This document shows positions 17,997 to 26,728 of a DNA stretch of 64,000 bases, in pieces. Position 1 is the stretch's first letter. The number at the start of each line of letters is the position of its first letter. The position numbers and the translations under genes were made by a program. The stretch covers positions 3,968,001-4,032,000 of the forward strand of contig NZ_AP014624.1 of the NCBI RefSeq assembly GCF_000829375.1. Reading direction: 5' to 3'. The notes under the pieces are model-generated. The model was not told where the DNA came from. It did no database searches and saw only the letters and a list, made by a program, of their open reading frames with translations. The stretch comes from Chryseobacterium sp. StRB126 (GTDB taxonomy: Bacteria > Bacteroidota > Bacteroidia > Flavobacteriales > Weeksellaceae).

Positions 17997-18797
17997 TTAT
18001 GTTCCGGATTGTCTTAATTTCGTAAGAAAACGGCTGTCTCCATAGCTTTCTTTAGCTGCCTGATAGCCAATATCAAAAATCTGTTCCAAACGGTCTTTTC
18101 CACGTTCAAAAGTTCCGTAAGTAGATAGTTTTTGGGAAGAGATAAACCAATCACAGTACTCAAATTTTACTTTCTCTATTCTATAGGACAAAAGATCATA
18201 AGAACGGGAAACAATAGCTTTAATAGAGTTCAGGTCTTTAATTTTAGCATCATTGGGTGGTGAAACAAATACCCCGATCAGTTTATCACAGTCGTCTCTG
18301 ATGATATCTGCCGGAAAATTATTCAGCACTCCCCCATCACAATACATTTCATCTCCGATAATATAAGGAGTGGTAATTCCCGGAATAGAGCACGAAGCAA
18401 TAATAGCATCTACTACTTCAAAATCTTTATCAAAAATCTTCTGGGTTCCGGTAACCAATTCTGTTGCCACAATCTTCACTTCAATGTCCAGATCCCTCAA
18501 TTTCATTTCATGAAAAATAGGTTTAAGATAGTTCCTGAAAATGACCGAAGAAACCAATCCCGGTTGGTTGAAAGCAAAATGCTTCCAGTTAAAAAAATAA
18601 ACGGAATTGAAAAATTCCATAATTTCTTCAGGAGTCTTTCCTATGGCATGAAGGCATCCTACAATAGACCCCGCGCTACAGCAGGAAAGAATGTCTATTT
18701 TAATATCTTTTTCATTCAAGAATTTCAATACCCCCGCATGAGCGATTCCTTTAGTACCGCCGCCTGATAAAACAAGTCCTACTCTGTCAAAATTCAT
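17997..18797 (-). CDS. Patatin-like phospholipase
   Basis: 266 residues from the ATG at 18797; a start seven codons upstream is possible but less likely. The oxyanion motif SGGGTKGIAHAG (11-22) is intact. The nucleophile elbow normally GxSxG reads C39-C-S41-A-G43, so the first Gly is a Cys. The catalytic dyad Asp lies in DGGVLNNFP (near 157). Related cytoplasmic enzymes (RssA/YchK type) hydrolyse acyl chains of phospholipids. It is a single gene divergent from the TetR gene. The substituted elbow may still be active because Ser, Asp and oxyanion loop are present. Confidence 0.85.
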   Translation of the reverse strand: MNFDRVGLVLSGGGTKGIAHAGVLKFLNEKDIKIDILSCCSAGSIVGCLHAIGKTPEEIMEFFNSVYFFNWKHFAFNQPGLVSSVIFRNYLKPIFHEMKLRDLDIEVKIVATELVTGTQKIFDKDFEVVDAIIASCSIPGITTPYIIGDEMYCDGGVLNNFPADIIRDDCDKLIGVFVSPPNDAKIKDLNSIKAIVSRSYDLLSYRIEKVKFEYCDWFISSQKLSTYGTFERGKDRLEQIFDIGYQAAKESYGDSRFLTKLRQSGT

Positions 18798-18931
18798 AGA
18801 ATAAATGTAAGAAAACACACGGATATAACCAGGTTAATTTTTATAAATATAATTATTTTAACAGAAAGCAGCCTCAAAAATTCAAATTCTAACGTAAAGA
18901 CTTCAAGAAATTCAAATAATGATAAATTTAA

Positions 18932-18962
18932 TTTGGAATGATTGGTTTAAATTGTATATTTG
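18932..18962 (+). promoter_or_regulatory. tetR promoter with operator in its spacer
   Basis: TTTG (18932-18935), 19 bases, then TATATTTG (18955-18962): a full Bacteroidota promoter. TGGAATGATTGGTTTAAA (18934-18951) fills the spacer and recurs before the next gene (19562-19579), so it is probably the TetR operator. The start codon follows after four bases, hence a leaderless transcript. Confidence 0.65.
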
Positions 18963-18966
18963 CCAT

Positions 18967-19545
18967 ATGCCAAGGAATAAAGAATTCGACTATACGGAAA
19001 AGCTGGAAGCAGCTCGCCATCTCTTTTGGGAAAAAGGTTATCATGCTACTTCCATGCATGATCTAGTTGATACAATGAAGCTGAACAGGAGCAGTATTTA
19101 TGATACCTATGGCAACAAACATGACTTATTTTTAAAATGTTTAAATAACTATACTTCGTTTAAGGAAAACCAGTATTTAAAGGCATCAATCTCTCAAAAT
19201 AAAGGGATGGAAGCCCTCGAATATATTATCCGTGATGTAGTTAAGCAGACTTTAACAGATAATAAAGCATGTCTTGCTGTGAAAACTATTTTTGAAGTGG
19301 TTCCCACAGACCCGGAAGCCCAACAGCTTCTTCTGAAAAGTGGTGCATCTTTACAGGCTATTTTAGAAAAAACAATTCTGCAGGCTCAGCTAGATGGAGA
19401 TATCAAAAGTAAAACTCCCTCAACTGTTATTGCCCGTTACATCCTGTCTTCTTTCAGCAGCTATTGGAGCCATTACAATCTAACTCAGAATAAAAAAGAA
19501 GTGATGGAAATGGTCGATTTTTTAATTGAGCAAATCCGGAAATAA
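18967..19545 (+). CDS. TetR/AcrR-family transcriptional repressor
   Basis: 192 residues from ATG 18967; a start 48 bases upstream would lie inside the promoter. The N-terminal HTH (about 8-55) reads KLEAARHLFWEKGYHATSMHDLVDTMKLNRSSIYDTYGNKHDLF, split here over the motif, with the typical TetR spacing. The C-terminal half is the ligand-binding and dimer domain and contains two Cys-free helices and a single CLAVKTIFEVVP segment. The same 18-base sequence lies in its own promoter and before the next gene, so it likely represses both. Confidence 0.85.
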   Translation: MPRNKEFDYTEKLEAARHLFWEKGYHATSMHDLVDTMKLNRSSIYDTYGNKHDLFLKCLNNYTSFKENQYLKASISQNKGMEALEYIIRDVVKQTLTDNKACLAVKTIFEVVPTDPEAQQLLLKSGASLQAILEKTILQAQLDGDIKSKTPSTVIARYILSSFSSYWSHYNLTQNKKEVMEMVDFLIEQIRK

Positions 19546-19561
19546 TTTTTTTATCCAATTC

Positions 19562-19579
19562 TGGAACGATTGGTTTAAA
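19562..19579 (+). promoter_or_regulatory. Second copy of the putative TetR operator
   Basis: TGGAACGATTGGTTTAAA matches the copy at 18934-18951 at 17 of 18 positions and ends ten bases before the next start codon. Confidence 0.6.
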
Positions 19580-19588
19580 ATAAAATAA

Positions 19589-20563
19589 ATGAAAAACAAA
19601 ATTATAATAATTACAGCCCTCTTAGTATTGATGGGCATTACAGACATTAAATCTCAACAAACAACAACAATAAAACAACAGAATATTATGAACAAAACAG
19701 ATTTGGCAGCTCTCCGAAAAAGTAAAGTGAGAACTTATTTTAAAAAGGTGGATGATGGACAATTTGATGAGGAATATTTTAATCTCTATACAGACGATGT
19801 AGAGCTATATTATCCTAAATTCGGATTTGAAAAAGGAAAAGAGGGAATCAGGAATTTTGGAAAAACCATTGGTGGTCATTTGCAAAACCTTACTCATGAT
19901 ATTGATGGCTTCAACTATATAATTTCAGATAATACAATTGTAGTAGAAGGAACAGAAAAAGGACTTACACGATCCGGGAAAAAATGGCCGGATTATAGGA
20001 TTTCTCTTGGTAAATTCTGTAATGTTTTTGAATTTGAAGGGGAATTCATTAAACGTGTGCACATCTATGTAGATCCCGATTTTACTTCCGAAGATGCAGA
20101 CAGGGTAAAGATTTTCAATAATCCGTTTCGCGATACAAACAAGAGAGCAGTTCCATCAACAAAGGAAGTTTTAGAGGAGCTTTACGCTATTCAATCCGGA
20201 AAAAAGGAGGGGAATATTTTAGATTTATTTGCTGAAAATGTAGACTGGGATTTACCAGGTAATAAAGAAAAATTCTCATGGACGGGTAAAAGACAAACAA
20301 AGAAAGAGATAGAGGACTTTTTTAAAGAGCTGTACTCTAATATCAAATCAGAAAAGTTCGATATTGATTTCATAGCCATTAATGGGGATAATGCTACTGT
20401 TACCGGGCATCTGTCTTCCAACATCCTTGCGTACAACAAGGTATTTACTACCGAGTTTGTAGTCATTTTTAAAGTGGTGGATGGCAAGATTGTAAAATAC
20501 CATTTTCTGGAAGACAGCTATAAACTAAATGAAGAAATGCAGTTCAGGATTCCTCGTCAATAA
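19589..20563 (+). CDS. Secreted protein with two SnoaL-like (NTF2 fold) domains
   Basis: 324 residues, signal peptide ending near IKSQ (23). Two NTF2/SnoaL-like repeats: residues about 45-175 (VRTYFKKVDDGQFDEEYFNLYTDD, FGFEKGKEGIRNF) and 195-315 (VLEELYAIQSGKKEGNILDLFAENVDWDLPG, YKVFTTEFVVIFKV). The fold forms a pocket that binds small hydrophobic molecules or acts as a cyclase/isomerase. It is controlled by the adjacent TetR by the shared operator. The ligand could be the TetR inducer, which is inference. Confidence 0.75.
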   Translation: MKNKIIIITALLVLMGITDIKSQQTTTIKQQNIMNKTDLAALRKSKVRTYFKKVDDGQFDEEYFNLYTDDVELYYPKFGFEKGKEGIRNFGKTIGGHLQNLTHDIDGFNYIISDNTIVVEGTEKGLTRSGKKWPDYRISLGKFCNVFEFEGEFIKRVHIYVDPDFTSEDADRVKIFNNPFRDTNKRAVPSTKEVLEELYAIQSGKKEGNILDLFAENVDWDLPGNKEKFSWTGKRQTKKEIEDFFKELYSNIKSEKFDIDFIAINGDNATVTGHLSSNILAYNKVFTTEFVVIFKVVDGKIVKYHFLEDSYKLNEEMQFRIPRQ

Positions 20564-20609
20564 TAGAATGCTGTCAAAATAAAATTGATTTTCAAATGCC
20601 AATTAACTA

Positions 20610-20637
20610 AACAAGCCCGGATTTCTCCAGGCTTGTT
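20610..20637. terminator. Terminator hairpin between convergent genes
   Basis: AACAAGCC and GGCTTGTT form an eight-base stem; only a weak T-run on either side. Confidence 0.5.
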
Positions 20638-20661
20638 GTTATGTAGTTTCTGTATTTCAGA

Positions 20662-22050
20662 TTAAATATGAATCACTTCTCCGTAAGCAGCAGCAGCAGC
20701 TTCCATAATTGCTTCAGAAACTGTTGGGTGCGGGTGGATAGATTTGATGATCTCATGACCTGTAGTTTCTAATTTTCTAGCGACTACAGCTTCAGCAACC
20801 ATATCTGTTACTCCTTCACCAATCATGTGGCATCCTAACCACTCCCCATATTTAGCATCAAAGATTACTTTGATAAATCCGTCTGTATTTCCGTTTGCAG
20901 TAGCTTTACCACTTGCAGAAAGAGGGAATTTACCTACTTTAATTTCGTAGCCTTTTTCTTTAGCCTGCTTTTCAGTAAGACCTACAGAAGCTACTTCTGG
21001 GTGGCAGTAAGTACATCCAGGGATATTGCCATAGTCGATTTTCTCAACGTGCATTCCTTTGATTTTCTCAACACAAGTGATTCCTTCCGCAGAAGCAACG
21101 TGAGCTAATGCCTGAGTTGGGATGATATCACCAATTGCATAGTAACCAGGTGCTGAAGTTTCATACCATTCGTTGACTAAAACTCTACCTTTATCTGTCT
21201 GGATTCCTACTTCTTCTAAACCGATGTTTTCGATGTTAGCAGCAATACCTACCGCAGATAATAAAACATCAGCTTCAAGCGTAATGTTTCCGTTAGCCGT
21301 TTTAACGTTCGCTTTTACTCCTTCTCCTGTTGTATCTACGCTTTCTACAGAAGCGTTTGTCATGATCTCAATTCCTGATTTTTTCAGAGATTTCTCTAAG
21401 TGCTTAGAGATTTCTTCATCCTCTACAGGAACGATGTTTGGCATAAATTCAACAACAGTTACTTTAGTTCCCATTGTATTATAGAAATCAGCAAATTCTA
21501 CCCCGATAGCTCCAGAACCTACAACGATCATAGATTTTGGCTGCTCAGGAAGAGATAATGCCTGTCTGTATCCGATTACTTTTTTACCATCTTGCGGTAA
21601 GTTTGGTAATTCTCTTGAACGAGCTCCTGTAGCGATAATAATATGGTTAGCAGTATATTCAGCTATTTTACCGTCTTTATCTGTTACAGATACTTTTTTA
21701 CCTTTCTGTACTTTTGCAGTACCAAGAATTACGTCAATCTTGTTCTTTTTCATTAAGAACTCGATTCCTTTGCTCATTTTGCTGGCAACACCACGGCTTC
21801 TCTGAATTACATTCGGGAATTCGAAGCTTGCTTCCACTTTATTTAATCCGTAATCTTCAGCATGGTTGATATAATGAAAAACCTGAGCAGATTTCAATAA
21901 AGCTTTGGTTGGAATACATCCCCAGTTAAGGCAAATTCCTCCTAAGTTTTCTTTCTCGATAATTGCGGTTTTGAAACCCAATTGTGCTGCTCTGATCGCA
22001 GTAACATATCCACCAGGACCACTTCCAATGACAATAATATCGTAATTCAT
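20662..22050 (-). CDS. lpdA: Dihydrolipoyl dehydrogenase (E3)
   Basis: 462 residues, the usual family length. FAD motif GSGPGG (9-14), redox-active disulfide C40-LNWG-C45, NAD motif GSGAIGVEFA (about 178-187), and the C-terminal HPHPTVSEA with the catalytic His-Glu pair. The enzyme reoxidises the lipoyl groups of 2-oxoacid dehydrogenase complexes with NAD+; the fused E1 gene at 36306-38738 may use it. It stands alone, with a terminator-like hairpin after it. Confidence 0.96.
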   Translation of the reverse strand: MNYDIIVIGSGPGGYVTAIRAAQLGFKTAIIEKENLGGICLNWGCIPTKALLKSAQVFHYINHAEDYGLNKVEASFEFPNVIQRSRGVASKMSKGIEFLMKKNKIDVILGTAKVQKGKKVSVTDKDGKIAEYTANHIIIATGARSRELPNLPQDGKKVIGYRQALSLPEQPKSMIVVGSGAIGVEFADFYNTMGTKVTVVEFMPNIVPVEDEEISKHLEKSLKKSGIEIMTNASVESVDTTGEGVKANVKTANGNITLEADVLLSAVGIAANIENIGLEEVGIQTDKGRVLVNEWYETSAPGYYAIGDIIPTQALAHVASAEGITCVEKIKGMHVEKIDYGNIPGCTYCHPEVASVGLTEKQAKEKGYEIKVGKFPLSASGKATANGNTDGFIKVIFDAKYGEWLGCHMIGEGVTDMVAEAVVARKLETTGHEIIKSIHPHPTVSEAIMEAAAAAYGEVIHI

Positions 22051-22161
22051 TACTTTAAAAATTTTTATGCGAATTTAAGGAAAAATATTGGATGTTTCAC
22101 GTTTCTTCAAATTGATCTTAAAATCCATCAATAAGCCATTTTCATTCAATTTTAAATAAAA

Positions 22162-22190
22162 AAAGAGAACACAAAAAGCATTCTCTTTCA
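22162..22190 (-). terminator. Terminator of the small secreted protein gene
   Basis: AAAGAGAA (22162-22169) pairs with TTCTCTTT (22181-22188), followed on the minus strand by a T7 run. Confidence 0.6.
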
Positions 22191-22277
22191 ACAAAAATTA
22201 TTTTAAACTGTAAACTTCGTAAAATTCTCTTTATAGAATTCTACTCGTCAAATTTTAATAAGTGCAAGAAATCTGTA

Positions 22278-22541
22278 TTATTTCGCTTGTTTAAGCAATC
22301 GTTTTTCTGTCTGATATCTTTTATTTAAAGCCTTCATCTGATCTCTTTTCATCTGTTTGGTAGCCAGTGGATGATTTAAGATCAGTTTCTTTTCTGTATT
22401 GTATTTTTTATCTAATTCCTGTGCCTTAAGATTGACTAATTCATTTTTTGACGGATGTGGTGGAACAGGCGGATGTTTTTGTGCAAAAGCATTCATGGAT
22501 AAGCCTACTAATAACAGGGTTGAAATCAAAACTTTTTTCAT
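22278..22541 (-). CDS. Small secreted basic protein
   Basis: 87 residues from the ATG at 22541, chosen because it begins a clear signal peptide (MKKVLISTLLLVGLSMNAFAQ). The mature part starts KHPPVPPHPSKNE and is then helical and strongly charged (NLKAQELDKKYNTEKKLIL, KRYQTEKRLLKQAK), rich in Lys. Such short Lys-rich exported proteins are frequent in Chryseobacterium and uncharacterised. A single gene with its own terminator. Confidence 0.7.
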   Translation of the reverse strand: MKKVLISTLLLVGLSMNAFAQKHPPVPPHPSKNELVNLKAQELDKKYNTEKKLILNHPLATKQMKRDQMKALNKRYQTEKRLLKQAK

Positions 22542-22940
22542 GATGTTTATATTTTTGAATGAATTCAACTCCTTATTAAATTCATTCAGGTTTGTATTGT
22601 AAATGTGCATATATCGTACCAATATTTAATTGTAAAATACAGTATATCTATCCCATTAACAATAATCAGTTATTTAAATATATTCTAAATAAAATAAATT
22701 AATTTTATTATTTATTTAAAAAAAATAAATACAAGACAATGATCACGAAATACAATATTTCTATAATAAAAATTATAATAAATTAAATAACTGCACATTA
22801 TATAAATACCTATTAGCCGATTCAAAGCTTTTAAATATCACAAAATGGAGATTTATAATAAGTTAAATTAAAAATCGTTAACAAAAATCATACAATACTT
22901 ATTTTTTCCATATTTTTGTAAAAACATTAAAAAAAACAAT
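22542..22940 (+). promoter_or_regulatory. A/T-rich intergenic region with promoter box
   Basis: No gene seen. TATTTTTG at 22911-22918 is the likely -7 box of the next gene, 23 bases before its ATG. The rest is extremely A/T-rich. Confidence 0.45.
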
Positions 22941-23831
22941 ATGAGAAAATATATTTCAATTTTTTTGTTCGGAGCAGCTGCATTAAATGCACAAGTTGGT
23001 ATTAATACCGCTACTCCCAATAGTACATTAGCCGTCAACGGATCTTTAAGAGCCGGTTATAAAGAAGTAACTACTACACCTTATACTATTCTGGCTAATG
23101 ATCATTATATTACCTATAACGGAACCGCCAATGCAACATTTACACTTCCAGTTATCGGAACGGGAACCACAAGTTATACGGGAAGAATTTACAAAATCAA
23201 GAACATCTCATCTTCTACCATTACGCTTCAGGCTTCAAGTGGTAACACATTACGAATTGACAATACTCCGGTAGCATCTTTTGTAATTCCTGTGGGAGCT
23301 TATGCTGAAGTAGTAAACAACAGCAATACCACTGGCGGTACATGGGACTTATCTTTTACAGTACTTCCTAAACCTAGTAATGTGGAGATTTATGGAGCGC
23401 AACTTACAATACCTCCTCATAGTGGCTCAAGTTCACCTATTGCAGACTGGACAAACCACGCCAATGCGTCTTTTGATACAGGAACAGGTACTGATGCCTG
23501 GTGGATCATCAGTAAATCCTCAGTAACTTCTGCATTTGGCACAACTGGCCCTAGTACCGGTTATACAAACAGTAGTAGAATGACTCTTGTCTATGAATAT
23601 CAAGGGCCATCATTTAATGTAAACAATATGTATCCTATCCTTACAGCAGGAAATAACTCCAGCTTTCCGGATGTATTTACGGCTTCTTTTGTAAGTCTTG
23701 CCAATGTGGGTGGAAAAACTAGGCTAACAGTATCTGTTGCCCGTGTAGATTTTATGGGAACGAATGCAGGCAATAGCAGTAACTGGGCCGGAACATTCTT
23801 ATTGAACGTATTATTGGCAAGAAAATATTAA
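22941..23831 (+). CDS. Secreted QVGINT-type protein
   Basis: 296 residues. A signal peptide ends at LNAQ (18) and is followed at once by VGINTATPNSTLAVNGS, the short beta motif found at the N-terminus of many flavobacterial exported surface proteins, similar to phage tail-fibre head motifs. The rest is Thr/Ser/Asn-rich and beta-predicted (TFTLPVIGTGTTSYTGRIYKIKN) and ends in a C-terminal LLARKY. It is probably a surface protein; the function is not known. Single gene with promoter and strong terminator. Confidence 0.75.
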   Translation: MRKYISIFLFGAAALNAQVGINTATPNSTLAVNGSLRAGYKEVTTTPYTILANDHYITYNGTANATFTLPVIGTGTTSYTGRIYKIKNISSSTITLQASSGNTLRIDNTPVASFVIPVGAYAEVVNNSNTTGGTWDLSFTVLPKPSNVEIYGAQLTIPPHSGSSSPIADWTNHANASFDTGTGTDAWWIISKSSVTSAFGTTGPSTGYTNSSRMTLVYEYQGPSFNVNNMYPILTAGNNSSFPDVFTASFVSLANVGGKTRLTVSVARVDFMGTNAGNSSNWAGTFLLNVLLARKY

Positions 23832-23881
23832 AATACACTGAAAAAATTCGTAGGATCTGCGGTTTGTCATCCAAAAATACT

Positions 23882-23915
23882 ACTCCTTCAATTACGATAT
23901 TGAAGGAGTTTTTTT
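23882..23915 (+). terminator. Terminator
   Basis: ACTCCTTCAAT pairs perfectly with ATTGAAGGAGT, followed by T7. Confidence 0.88.
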
Positions 23916-24069
23916 CTACACCCCATCCTAACAAAAACAAACATCAGTAATGCTTCTACTAAACTTTTTACATCAATTTTTAGAGAGAATATATCTCAGT
24001 ATTCTGGATGCTGATTGTAAAGTATTTTTCATACCTTTATTTAGCATTTAATCACAATCCAAAACATCT

Positions 24070-24444
24070 ATGAAAAAAAATATGCTAACCAGAGATAAAC
24101 TCTGGCTGAAGGAGCCTGAAGATCATGATTTTCCCGCTGCCCAAGACTATCTTGAACTACTTTTCACTCCTGAAGAAGCCCAAAAACTTGTTGAAAAACT
24201 AAAAGAAGCCCCTACCATTACCAAAAAATCTAAAGATATTCTTCGTGCCAGCAAACTTGCTTTGCTCCCAGACACCAATATTCATGTTAAGGAGAATCTG
24301 AAAAAGGTAGAAAAGAATAAAAAACTTTCTCCCATTCTATTGGTAAGAGGACAGCATGAGCTTATCATCGCTGATGGTTATCATCGTTTATGCTGCAGTT
24401 ATTATCTTACAGAAGATTTAGAAGTTCCTTGCAGGCTGGTTTAG
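24070..24444 (+). CDS. Conserved hypothetical protein with ParB/Srx-like DGYHRL motif
   Basis: 124 residues without signal peptide. It starts MLTRDKLWLKEPEDHDFPAA and ends with LSPILLVRGQHELIIADGYHRLCCSYYLTEDLEVPCRLV (split here by residue 85-124). The DGYHRLCC stretch is the G-x-H-R-type motif of ParB/sulfiredoxin folds, and full-length relatives occur widely in bacteria as uncharacterised proteins. It is probably cytoplasmic and nucleotide-binding. Single gene. Confidence 0.7.
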   Translation: MKKNMLTRDKLWLKEPEDHDFPAAQDYLELLFTPEEAQKLVEKLKEAPTITKKSKDILRASKLALLPDTNIHVKENLKKVEKNKKLSPILLVRGQHELIIADGYHRLCCSYYLTEDLEVPCRLV

Positions 24445-24464
24445 GATATCATTCTCATTAAAAA

Positions 24465-25364
24465 TTAAAGCTTCGATAAATTAAGCATTGCTTCATCAAA
24501 GGTTGGATAAGAAAAGTGAAACCCGCTTTTCATGAGTTTTTCAGGGTAAACGTTACGGCTCTTCAGCAATAATTCGGTTTCTGTGTTCAGAAATATAGAG
24601 GCAATCTCCAGCTGCCATACAGGAGCATCAAGCCCAAACGGAGCCTTGAGTTGTTTTCTTAGTTTCCCCATCATAACTTCATTGGATAAGGGAGATGGCG
24701 CGGTTATATTAATTACACCTTCCATACTCTCATTTTGAGTAATCCAGTCTATAGCCCTGCAAAAATCATCAATATGAATCCAGCTCACCATTTGATTTCC
24801 CCTTCCCTGTTTGCCACCTAATCCTAATTTTGTAATCATTTTCAGTTTTGGAAATGCTCCGCCGTTGTTTCCTAATACAATAGAAGTACGAAGAGCTATT
24901 TTTCTTATTCCGTCATGTTGAGTTTTAAAAAATTCTGCTTCCCAACTCTTACAGATATTCATAGAGAAATCATCACCGATAGTTCCGTTCTCTTCAGTAT
25001 TTAAATGTCTTTCTGAATGTACATAAATCGTTGCAGAACTGGCGTTCAGCCAAATTTTTGGCGGAACAGAACTGCTGTTAACTGCTTCCTGCAATATTTT
25101 GGTACTGTTAATTCTTGATGTATAAATTTCTGCTTTATTCTTTTCATGGTAACGGCAGTCAACGGATTTCCCTGTAAGATTGATGAGAACATCAGCATGT
25201 TCAAGAATATTTTTCCATTCACCTATTGTTTTAGCATCCCAATAGATTTCGTTTTTACGTTGAGGATTACGAGTCAGGATGTAAACCTGATCGCCTTTTT
25301 CAGTAAAATATTTTTCTAAGTTTTGGCCGAGAAATCCGGTTCCGGCAGCGATGATTATTTTCAT
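24465..25364 (-). CDS. NAD-dependent epimerase, TIGR01777 family
   Basis: 299 residues. Rossmann start MKIIIAAGTGFLGQNL (GTGFLG at 8-13), LINLTGKSVDCRYHEKNK near 60-77, and the C-terminal DUF1731-type end (LLKSRNVYPEKLMKSGFHFSYPTFDEAM). The family contains YfcH; the substrate is not known. It is the last gene of a run behind the GbsR-type regulator at 28092-28595. Confidence 0.87.
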   Translation of the reverse strand: MKIIIAAGTGFLGQNLEKYFTEKGDQVYILTRNPQRKNEIYWDAKTIGEWKNILEHADVLINLTGKSVDCRYHEKNKAEIYTSRINSTKILQEAVNSSSVPPKIWLNASSATIYVHSERHLNTEENGTIGDDFSMNICKSWEAEFFKTQHDGIRKIALRTSIVLGNNGGAFPKLKMITKLGLGGKQGRGNQMVSWIHIDDFCRAIDWITQNESMEGVINITAPSPLSNEVMMGKLRKQLKAPFGLDAPVWQLEIASIFLNTETELLLKSRNVYPEKLMKSGFHFSYPTFDEAMLNLSKL

Positions 25365-25421
25365 TTTTGTGAGGTTTATGGGTTTGAAATTCGGGATTCG
25401 GGATATGAGGTACAGGTTATT

Positions 25422-26126
25422 TTAAATGAGATGCTTTTTTGTTTTCACTTCAATTTCTGAACCTTCCGCCAGCATTACCGAAATGGGGTTCTGATGGTTA
25501 AGGCACTGAAAGTCTTTTCCATAAATCTTTTGAAAATCGATTTCCAATTGATACTCTTTTACCTGATAACAATCCCATTTGGGGTGACATACTTCATATT
25601 CTGAGGTTTTACCTTCTTTTTTGGTAAATCCATAATAATGTTCTGTAATAAATTCAAATTCTGAATCTTTTTCCATCGGTTGTGTTTTATTTTCAGCAGT
25701 GATCTGAATAGAATGCCAGCTTTTATCTTTCCATGAATACTGGATCAGCAACTCATCTTCGTGATGACGAATCAGGTTTTTCATCGGCATGGTATGGTAA
25801 TTTTCTTTATAAACGGAATTAGCAACAAAACTTAACGCAGGTTTAGGAACAATTTCTTTGATAAAAACCACTCCTCTTTTCCATACCCCGTTTTTATTTT
25901 TTTTAACATAAAATCTAAGGTTTACTTCTTCAAAATTACGATGGAAGGGAATCGCTAAACCTAATAGTTTTGTATTTAAAAACATAAAGCCAACTACACT
26001 TACATAACATTTACCTTTATAAAAATCGAGTTCTGTGCCTTCAGGTAGGTATTTTAACAATATATCAGGATTGATTTCGTAATTGATAATGGCTAATTTT
26101 CGCCATTCTGCTTTTAAAAAATTCAT
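25422..26126 (-). CDS. DUF2071 (YqjF-like) protein
   Basis: 234 residues. The N-terminus EWRKLAIINYEINPDILLKYLPEGTELDFYKGKCYVSVVGFMF and the later RGVVFIKEIVPKPALSFVAN (about 84-103) match the DUF2071 pattern, an acetoacetate-decarboxylase-like beta fold. Function unknown. Fifty-seven bases separate it from the downstream epimerase. It belongs to the GbsR-linked run. Confidence 0.82.
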   Translation of the reverse strand: MNFLKAEWRKLAIINYEINPDILLKYLPEGTELDFYKGKCYVSVVGFMFLNTKLLGLAIPFHRNFEEVNLRFYVKKNKNGVWKRGVVFIKEIVPKPALSFVANSVYKENYHTMPMKNLIRHHEDELLIQYSWKDKSWHSIQITAENKTQPMEKDSEFEFITEHYYGFTKKEGKTSEYEVCHPKWDCYQVKEYQLEIDFQKIYGKDFQCLNHQNPISVMLAEGSEIEVKTKKHLI

Positions 26127-26237
26127 GATGCGGGATGTTTGATGGTTTGTTGTTGTGATTTGTTATTGCGTTGGTTGATAGAATTTCATTCTATCCTGGG
26201 CTAAATCACCACTTCATGGATGGTTGATTCGTAGGTG

Positions 26238-26699
26238 TTAGCTGTTGGCTGCTGACTCTGCGATGGCTTTGATGAGTTTGTTTCTTTCCAACAGGAAATT
26301 TTTGAGATAGTTTTTCAGGAATATTGTGTTAAATATTCTACCTATTATTCCTAAAGGAGATTCAAAATGAAAGATATCTATCATCAATGTTTTATTATCT
26401 ACCGTTTTAAAAATATGCTGGTGATGCAGTGATTTGAAAGCTCCTTTCTGCATTTCATCGGTAAACTGATTAGGTTTTTCCATGCTGATAATTTTTGTGG
26501 TAAGGGTTTGATATACTCCCAAGTGTTTTGCTCTCCACGTTACGGTTTCATTTTCTTCAATAAGACCGGATGTACGTCCTGCTATTGCTTTTTCATTTGT
26601 TTTCGAAGTTGACTGTTGGTGTAAGTCTATATTTCTTGCTAAATCAAAAACTGTTTGAATATCAGCATTAATAAGGGTTTCTAAATAAATTCGGGACAT
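26238..26699 (-). CDS. SRPBCC (START-like) protein
   Basis: 153 residues. MSRIYLETLINADIQTVFDLARNIDLHQQST is the first strand and helix of a START/SRPBCC lipid-binding fold; VTWRAKHLGVYQTLTTKI and MQKGAFKSLHHQHIFKTV are the typical later strands. Such proteins bind hydrophobic ligands. It lies between the DUF2071 gene and the DCC-type gene, in the same orientation. Confidence 0.8.
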   Translation of the reverse strand: MSRIYLETLINADIQTVFDLARNIDLHQQSTSKTNEKAIAGRTSGLIEENETVTWRAKHLGVYQTLTTKIISMEKPNQFTDEMQKGAFKSLHHQHIFKTVDNKTLMIDIFHFESPLGIIGRIFNTIFLKNYLKNFLLERNKLIKAIAESAANS

Positions 26700-26728
26700 G
26701 TCAAAAAAGGATTTTTATTTTATAATCT

